From the NCBI RefSeq assembly GCF_029893345.1, contig NZ_JARXVE010000003.1:558001-622000 (forward strand): a stretch of DNA of 64,000 nt, written 5' to 3'. Of the stretch, positions 58,360-64,000 are shown piece by piece. How positions within the stretch are numbered: the stretch's first letter is position 1; the number at the start of each line of letters is the position of its first letter. The DNA is from Mycolicibacterium frederiksbergense (GTDB lineage: Bacteria; Actinomycetota; Actinomycetes; Mycobacteriales; Mycobacteriaceae). A model generated the notes under the pieces. That model saw only the letters and a list, made by a program, of their open reading frames with translations, ran no database searches and was not told the DNA's origin. The position numbers and the translations under genes were made by a program.

Positions 58360-60987
58360 ATGAAGCTGGCGGGGCGCGAAGAAGAACTGGCGGCGATCCG
58401 TCGCGCCTTGGGTGGGCCGGGAAGCCATCACGGGGTTCTGATCGTCGGCAGTGCCGGGGTCGGCAAGACGCGGCTGGCCCGGGAAGCCATCAGCCATGCG
58501 GCCGCAACCGGACACCGGACCAATTGGTTCGTCGGAACCGAGTCCGCGCGGGCCATCCCACTCGGAGCGTTCACCGGATCGCTCAGCCAGGGCATGTGCG
58601 ACCCACTGCCCGATGTGCGGCGGGTCATTGATTCCTTCGTCGCGCAACAACGCGTGGGCAAGGTGGTGATCGGCGTCGACGACGCCCACCTGCTCGACGC
58701 GCTGTCGGCACACGTCGTACATCAACTCGCCCAGACCCAAGGGGTGCGCCTCGTCGTCACCGCGCGGGCCGGCGGCTCGGAACCCGACGCGGTGACCGCG
58801 CTGTGGAAGGACAGCCTGCTCGACCGGATCGACCTCGAGCCGTTGTCCGCCGCGGCGGCGGCCATGCTGATCGAGTCGGCGGTGGGCGGCCCCGTGGACA
58901 GCCGCAGTGCCCGGCGATTCTGGAAACTCACCGGCGGCAACGCGCTGTACCTGCTGCAACTGGTGAAAGACCAGATCACCGCCGGGCGGATGCGCAAGTC
59001 CGCTGGGGTGTGGATGTGGGACGGCGATGTGGCCGTATCCCAGAGCATCACCGATATGGTCGGCCGCCGGCTCGGTGAGCTCAATCCCGGTATGGCGCTG
59101 GTGCTCGACACGCTCTCCCAGTGCGAACCGCTCCGCGTCGACGTCCTGAGTGACCTCGTCGACCACGCCGACCTCGAGGCCGCCGAGCAGATGCATCTCG
59201 TCACGGTCGAGCGTGCCGGACGCGACCTGGTGGCCACCCTCGCTCATCCGCTGTACGGCGAATTACGCAGGGCCACCGCGGGTGAGATGCACCTGTCAAG
59301 GATCCGTGGGCGGCTCGCGCGGCGGCTGGCCAGCGAGCCCGACAGCGATATGCGCGCGACGGTACGGCGGGCACTGCTGGCGCTGAACTCCGACCTGCCG
59401 CCTGATCCGGAGCTGTATCTGACGGCGGCGCGATGCGCCGCGGTTCTGCTCGACCCCCATGCGGCGGACCGATTCGCCGCTGCCGCGGCCGAATGCGGTG
59501 CACCCGAGGCGGCACCGATGCGGGCGATGACGCTGATCCTGCTGAGCCGAGGTGACGAGGCCGAGACGGTCCTGCGTGACATCAGCGCCGACGGCAAGCC
59601 GGACAGCCACCATTGGGCGACGGTGCGGGCGGCCAACCTGGCCTGGATGCTCGGCCGACCGCGCGATGCCGGAGACATCTTGGAAAAGCTGGCCGCCACC
59701 ACCGAATCCGACGGAGAGCGGATGGAACGCTTGGCCATGCAGGCCTGCGTCGACGCCGTACTGGGCCACTGTGCGAGTGCAGAGGAAAACGCCAGGACTG
59801 CCTTGGGTTCCGGTGGGTTGCCCGATTTCCACGCCATGATGGCCTCGATCGCGTTGATGATGGCGCTGGGTGCGCTGGGGCATGTCGATGACATCACCGC
59901 GGTCGCCGAGCAGGCGATCAGCAGGGCCACCACATCGTTCGAATCCTCGCCCATTCGATTCTGGTTCGGCGCGGTCCACGGCCGCGCCTGCCGGCTGACC
60001 GGCCGTATCAACGAATGTACGGCGATGGCGGCGCGGTTGGACGAGTCAACGCGCGATGTCCCCGGCCTCGCGTATGCCAACCTCGCCTACCTGCTCGGCC
60101 ACGCCGAACTGGTCCGAGCCGACCTGTCCGACGCCGTCAAACACCTGCACGAGGCTTACGCCGGTGCCGAAACACACGACGTAACAACGGGATTGCGGGT
60201 GGCCAGCTGTTTCTCGCTGGCCGAGGCGCATGCCAAACTCGGCCACGCCGCCGCCGCGGAGGAAGCGCTGGCGCGGGCAGGCCAGCGGGTGCCCGCGGAC
60301 TACGTGTACATGCACACCGCCATGGCTTTGGCCACCGGATGGACGATGGCTGCCGGCGGTGCGCTGACCGAGGCGGTCGCCATCGTGCACGCAGCCGCCC
60401 GCGACGCCGCACGGTGTGAGCAGCCGACGCATGAACTGGCGTGCCTGCAGGCGGCCGCGCAGTGGGGCGATTCCAGCGGGGCGGCCCGTGCCCGGGAACT
60501 CGCCGGCATGTTGAAACTGCCGCTGGCCGATACCGTCGCCCGGCATAGCGAAGCCCTGGCCGCCGATGACGGCGACGGATTGCTTGCTGCCGCAGAGGCT
60601 TACCGAGCGTTGGGGGACCGGGCCACCGCCGTTGATGTCACCGCGCAGGCCTCGGTCGCGTTCGGCCGCCACGGCCAGGCCAAGCGCAGCGCGTATGCGG
60701 CCGCCGTCGCTCAGGAAAGTGCCGATGAATGCGGCGGACTGTGCACCCCGGCACTGCGTAACCCGGCCGGTCAGCCGCTGACCCACAGGCAACGGGAAAT
60801 CGTCGAACTGGTGGTCGCCGGGCTGACCAACAAGCAGATCGCCGAGCGGCTGGTGATGTCGGTGCGCAGCGTCGAGGGTCACCTGTACCGGGCGTGTCAG
60901 CGGGTGGGGGCCAGTACACGCGAGGAACTGGCCGCCATCATTCGGCGTGGCCCGAAGGGACTGCAATCAAACAAAGATGACGTCTGA
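58360..60987 (+). CDS. LAL-type LuxR regulator with AAA/NACHT-like ATPase
   Basis: An 875-residue regulator. The N-terminal ATPase has Walker A GSAGVGKTRLA near residues 30-40 and Walker B VVIGVDDAHLLD near 105-116. A long helical, TPR-like middle (about 330-760) follows. The C-terminal LuxR helix-turn-helix is LTHRQREIVELVVAGLTNKQ with IAERLVMSVRSVEGHLYR (about 807-845). Such LAL proteins integrate a ligand signal with ATP binding. The target is unknown; it stands between the SPW gene and a convergent uridylyltransferase gene. Confidence 0.88.
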   Translation: MKLAGREEELAAIRRALGGPGSHHGVLIVGSAGVGKTRLAREAISHAAATGHRTNWFVGTESARAIPLGAFTGSLSQGMCDPLPDVRRVIDSFVAQQRVGKVVIGVDDAHLLDALSAHVVHQLAQTQGVRLVVTARAGGSEPDAVTALWKDSLLDRIDLEPLSAAAAAMLIESAVGGPVDSRSARRFWKLTGGNALYLLQLVKDQITAGRMRKSAGVWMWDGDVAVSQSITDMVGRRLGELNPGMALVLDTLSQCEPLRVDVLSDLVDHADLEAAEQMHLVTVERAGRDLVATLAHPLYGELRRATAGEMHLSRIRGRLARRLASEPDSDMRATVRRALLALNSDLPPDPELYLTAARCAAVLLDPHAADRFAAAAAECGAPEAAPMRAMTLILLSRGDEAETVLRDISADGKPDSHHWATVRAANLAWMLGRPRDAGDILEKLAATTESDGERMERLAMQACVDAVLGHCASAEENARTALGSGGLPDFHAMMASIALMMALGALGHVDDITAVAEQAISRATTSFESSPIRFWFGAVHGRACRLTGRINECTAMAARLDESTRDVPGLAYANLAYLLGHAELVRADLSDAVKHLHEAYAGAETHDVTTGLRVASCFSLAEAHAKLGHAAAAEEALARAGQRVPADYVYMHTAMALATGWTMAAGGALTEAVAIVHAAARDAARCEQPTHELACLQAAAQWGDSSGAARARELAGMLKLPLADTVARHSEALAADDGDGLLAAAEAYRALGDRATAVDVTAQASVAFGRHGQAKRSAYAAAVAQESADECGGLCTPALRNPAGQPLTHRQREIVELVVAGLTNKQIAERLVMSVRSVEGHLYRACQRVGASTREELAAIIRRGPKGLQSNKDDV

Positions 60988-60992
60988 AGCAG

Positions 60993-62546
60993 TCAGCCGT
61001 CCGTCAGAGTCGTTCCGGATTCAATGTCACACGATTCACCCCGGTCATCGAGCACGACGTCGCCCCGTACCACGATGTCCTCGCCGAACGACCAGTCCCC
61101 TAACACCGTGAACGACGCCGCGTCGACCAATGACGGCGGGAACGGTACGCGGGCTTCGAAGTCGCTGATCCGTGCGAAGTAGCGTGGATCCAGATTCACA
61201 GCGGGTACGTCCTCGAGTGCGGTGTGCAGCTGATGATCCGAACCCACACGGTAGACATCAGATCGAATCAACATCAGATCGTTGGTCGTCTTGACGGGAA
61301 GGAACCGCGAGCGGTCGACCTCGATCGCGGTGGAGCCTTCGAACACCGAGATCGCCGCGCCCACTGCTGATTCGATCTGAATGATCCGGGGACTGTCCGG
61401 GTCGTTGGGGTCGACGTTCTTCTCATTGCGGATGAGCGGCAGGCTCAACACTCCGCCGCAGGCGTCGAGTTCCCTTCGCAAGGCGCGCAGGTCGACCCAC
61501 AGATTGTTGGTGTTGAAGTACCGATGAATAGAGAGATCGGAGGCACTCGCGGCGCACTCCGGCGAAACCTGCGCACTCTCGCGAAGAAGCAGTCGGCCGT
61601 CGCTGCGTCGAACCACCAGGTGGCCGCCCTTGACGTCGGCAGGCGTTCGGCGACACACCTCTGCGGCATACGGCGCACCGGTCGCGGCAAACCACGCCAT
61701 CATGGCGGGATCCGGCACTGCGCCAAGATTATCGGCGTTCGAGATCGAGGCGTAGCGGTACCCTGCCTCGATCAGTTGGTCAAGCACGCCCGACGCGTCC
61801 AAGGCCGTATAGAGGTCGGCATGGCCGGGCGGGCACCACTCGAGTTCGGGGTCGGCCGGCCATGCGATGGGTTCAAGGTCTCCCACCGTGAGCTTCGGTT
61901 CGCGGTTCTGGAGGAATTCGAGCGGGATTCCATCGACTGCCAGATCGGGATAGGCGGCCAGCGCTTCCAGGGTGTCGCGGCTGGTCCGGAAGCTGTTCAT
62001 GAAGATCAGCGGGAGAGTCACGTCGTACTGCCTGCGGACGCGAGCGACCTGATCGACGATCAGATCCAAGAAGCGCCGTCCGTTCTTGACCGGCAGCAGG
62101 GACTTGGCCTGCTCCATACCCATCGTCGTGCCCAGGCCGCCATTGAGTTTGATGACCACTGTCGAGGCGGCGGCGTTGCGCAATGTCTCGGTATCGAAGT
62201 CCAGGTGGTCGATATGCGGTAGGTCCGCGAGGGGCTCGATCTCCGACTCCGGAATCAAACCTGAGGCACCGTGTTCGAGCTGGTGGTAAAACGCGGAGAA
62301 CACCTTCACCGCTTGTTCCGGTACCCCAGCATCACGCATCTTGCGTTGCGCGGCAGCAAGACCTTCTGCGAACTTCGAGGACGCTGGCATCGTTGCGTCC
62401 GTCCGCATCTCGTCGAGTGTGTCGATCGGAACGGAATTTGGGGCATCGAGCAGACGGTCCATCTCCCAATTCTGATTGCTGGAACCGTAATTGGGGCAGG
62501 ACAACCCGTCGCCATCTCGCTTTTGTAGCGACAGTTCGTTGGGCAT
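60993..62546 (-). CDS. UDPGP-type UTP--sugar-1-phosphate uridylyltransferase
   Basis: A 517-residue enzyme from ATG 62546 behind GAGGAG. It belongs to the UDPGP family common in eukaryotes rather than to GalU: nucleotide-binding loop KLNGGLGTTMGMEQAKSLLP near residues 133-152, then PLIFMNSFRT, CPPGHADLYTAL and ISNADNLGA. A C-terminal left-handed beta-helix-like tail (FGEDIVVRGDVVLDDRGESC) is present. It makes UDP-glucose or a related UDP-sugar. It is convergent with the LuxR gene, 5 bp apart. Confidence 0.88.
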   Translation of the reverse strand: MPNELSLQKRDGDGLSCPNYGSSNQNWEMDRLLDAPNSVPIDTLDEMRTDATMPASSKFAEGLAAAQRKMRDAGVPEQAVKVFSAFYHQLEHGASGLIPESEIEPLADLPHIDHLDFDTETLRNAAASTVVIKLNGGLGTTMGMEQAKSLLPVKNGRRFLDLIVDQVARVRRQYDVTLPLIFMNSFRTSRDTLEALAAYPDLAVDGIPLEFLQNREPKLTVGDLEPIAWPADPELEWCPPGHADLYTALDASGVLDQLIEAGYRYASISNADNLGAVPDPAMMAWFAATGAPYAAEVCRRTPADVKGGHLVVRRSDGRLLLRESAQVSPECAASASDLSIHRYFNTNNLWVDLRALRRELDACGGVLSLPLIRNEKNVDPNDPDSPRIIQIESAVGAAISVFEGSTAIEVDRSRFLPVKTTNDLMLIRSDVYRVGSDHQLHTALEDVPAVNLDPRYFARISDFEARVPFPPSLVDAASFTVLGDWSFGEDIVVRGDVVLDDRGESCDIESGTTLTDG

Positions 62547-62736
62547 GATCTCCGGTACTCCTCTTCGGACGGGGTCGTAAGGCGTTCCGACGGCTAGCAG
62601 GGGTCCGTCGACAGCCTGATCGTGATGGCTATGTCGGCACGCAACATGCATGCCCGTGTGCGGTCAGCGCGCGCACTGGATTCTGTGTGGGTGGCGTTGC
62701 GCAGCAGTAGATTCGGCGTCGTATCACGAGTTCGTC

Positions 62737-63243
62737 CTAGCTCGCCGTGTGCGCCAGCAGTTCGTCCGCGACGATCGCGACGTACAACGATGCTCGGGTC
62801 TCTGGATCGTCGAGATCGACCTCGAGGACCTGCTCGAGTTTGAGGAGCCGATCGTAGAACGCACTCCGCGAGAGGTGGACGCTGGACGCGGCAGCGGTCT
62901 TGCTCGTGGGATGGCGCAAGCACGCCTGCAACACGGCCATCAAGCCGACTCCGTCGTCGTGACTCGCGTCGTGCATGCGAAGCGCGCCGAGCTCGCGATC
63001 GACGAAGAGACGGATCCGGTCGTCGTCGCCGAACAGGGACAGCAGTCCACGCAGGTGGAGGTCTTCCAGGCGATGGACGTGCGGCCCTTGCCCAGTCCCG
63101 GAACCTGGTGCGGCGTCGGCGACTTGAACCGCCTCGGCCCAGCGAATGGGCCTGTTGAGGAAGGCCGACCCCGCGAGGACGACCGGCGATGCCCGCCGGA
63201 AGGCAGGCAGGCGGAGTACCTCGGCCAAGGTCAGTTGCGGCAC
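62737..63243 (-). CDS. PucR-type regulator with internal deletion
   Basis: A 168-residue protein from GTG 63243. Residues 1-45 (LTLAEVLRLPAFRRASPVVL, NRPIRWAEAV) are the start of a PucR N-terminal sensor domain. After about 20 residues it continues with a PucR C-terminal region (HLRGLLSLFGDDDRIRLFVD) and the helix-turn-helix (TAAASSVHLSRSAFYDRLLK). Intact relatives have about 500 residues, so most of the sensor and middle domain is missing while the frame is kept. It follows the SIS gene by 4 bp. Confidence 0.75.
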   Translation of the reverse strand: MPQLTLAEVLRLPAFRRASPVVLAGSAFLNRPIRWAEAVQVADAAPGSGTGQGPHVHRLEDLHLRGLLSLFGDDDRIRLFVDRELGALRMHDASHDDGVGLMAVLQACLRHPTSKTAAASSVHLSRSAFYDRLLKLEQVLEVDLDDPETRASLYVAIVADELLAHTAS

Positions 63244-63247
63244 GCTG

Positions 63248-64000
63248 TTAGCCGTCGGCGTCTTGGGCGTCGCAGGTCTGCCAGGCGCGGGCCGCCACCA
63301 GTTCCGGGATCAGCGTTTCCGTGAGGAGGCGGACGTCGTCGACGTCGTCGCCGGGATACCGCAAGGTGCTGGTCGCGGCGGGAATGGAGCCCCCGACGCC
63401 GACGACCGTCGTACCGCGCGGCCCAGTCCACTCGGCCATCTGGTCTTCCCACTTCGAACCGGCGAAGACGAGCATGCGGAGGTCGGTGTTCTTGGTCCGG
63501 TAGACGTCGACATGGCTCCAATCGCCGCTCTCACAGCCGATCGCCGACCGGCGCGGGCCCTCCCGGAACATCAACGCGCCCTGCTGAGCGGACGAGAACC
63601 GGTGAGCCGGTGCACACAGGTGCGTCTCCACCGGACCAAGGAGCAAGTTGGAGATCTCGGGACGCCAATCGCCTTCCGTCGACAACAACCAGTCGCTTGC
63701 GCTGGCTGCCGATCCGACCGCGGCCACGAGGTCATCCATCGGCGTCTCGGTCAGGAGACACTCGAGAGCCAGGAACAATGCCAGGGTGTGTTGGTAGCTG
63801 CGACAGGCGACGCCGCCGATCTCGGGTTCGGCCAGCAACTCGACTGTCGCGCCGCATTTCTCGGTGATGGCGGAGCCGGGAGTGTTCGTCAGCGCAACGA
63901 TCGTCCCGGAGCGGTCGACGCGATCGAGGGCATCGAGCGTCTCGACCGATCCGCCGGACGCAGACGTGGCCACGATCAGAGTCCCCGGCCCCCATACGGG
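63248..64000 (-). CDS. SIS-domain sugar isomerase-like protein (partial)
   Basis: The frame is open to the end of the window, so the N-terminus is missing. The visible 250 residues hold a phosphosugar-binding SIS domain: VATSASGGSVETLDALDRVD is the sugar-phosphate loop, followed by IVALTNTPGSAITEKCGATV and EIGGVACRSYQHTLALFLAL as in GlmS/AgaS-type isomerases. A second SIS-like half follows. It lacks a visible glutaminase domain. It is probably co-transcribed with the shortened PucR regulator, which starts 4 bp after its stop. Confidence 0.8.
   Translation of the reverse strand, partial: PVWGPGTLIVATSASGGSVETLDALDRVDRSGTIVALTNTPGSAITEKCGATVELLAEPEIGGVACRSYQHTLALFLALECLLTETPMDDLVAAVGSAASASDWLLSTEGDWRPEISNLLLGPVETHLCAPAHRFSSAQQGALMFREGPRRSAIGCESGDWSHVDVYRTKNTDLRMLVFAGSKWEDQMAEWTGPRGTTVVGVGGSIPAATSTLRYPGDDVDDVRLLTETLIPELVAARAWQTCDAQDADG

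Overview
The window is high-GC DNA from a mycobacterium, most likely a fast-growing Mycolicibacterium-type species. It carries a complete mce1 locus (mce1R, fadD5, yrbE1A/B, mce1A-F, four Mce-associated genes), sigG beside a monoacylglycerol lipase, an MmpS/MmpL pair, many GTG starts and several genes that look leaderless. From memory, gene order follows Mycobacterium tuberculosis Rv0158 to about Rv0187, with additional blocks spliced in. No rRNA, tRNA or CRISPR array was seen.

Layout. 1-5.4 kb: alpha/beta hydrolase (partial), CGNR regulator, a 36-codon leaderless ORF, TetR regulator, alcohol dehydrogenase, hotdog thioesterase, SRPBCC protein, a small winged-helix protein and a 400-bp palindrome-rich spacer. 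4.65-20.3 kb: the mce1 locus, a lipid-import system in which FadD5 activates fatty acids, YrbE1A/B are the permeases, Mce1A-F form the periplasmic conduit and the four downstream proteins are accessory factors, under the divergent FCD-GntR repressor Mce1R. 20.3-35 kb: accessory block with a DUF1275 membrane protein, a large secreted protein, an SGNH acyltransferase, a lipoprotein RNase/barstar pair, a cyclase remnant, a phosphodiester glycosidase, an AraC-VOC-UvrA-like operon, and two MFS exporters that share an operator with an ArsR-rhodanese regulator. 35-41 kb: pirin, SDR, a small secreted protein divergent from a class II aldolase/DHDPS-family operon (both promoters carry the same operator in the spacer), and an NDMA-type alcohol dehydrogenase. 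41-46 kb: VOC protein, sigG, monoacylglycerol lipase, a hydrolase-like lipoprotein that lacks its nucleophile, DUF2786, a zinc metallohydrolase and an O-methyltransferase. 46-50.7 kb: mmpL, mmpS and a truncated methyltransferase ORF under a divergent TetR. 50.7-57.6 kb: a frameshifted phosphotransferase, an aldehyde dehydrogenase and a nitronate monooxygenase gene split by a 1,880-bp TnpB-only IS605-type element, then an HTTM-type membrane protein. 57.7-64 kb: SPW-repeat protein, LAL-type LuxR regulator, UDPGP-type uridylyltransferase, an internally deleted PucR regulator and a SIS-domain gene cut by the window end.

The clearest finding is the TnpB element. Its ends can be set to the base (TTGAC target on the left, GTCAA right end), removing it rejoins the host reading frame exactly, and its putative guide RNA would read into the host gene. 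The matched pair of promoter-operators at 37.2-37.3 kb, the shared ArsR operator and the lipoprotein RNase with its inhibitor are the other main leads. Ortholog names rest on recalled sequence and gene order; no database search was run.
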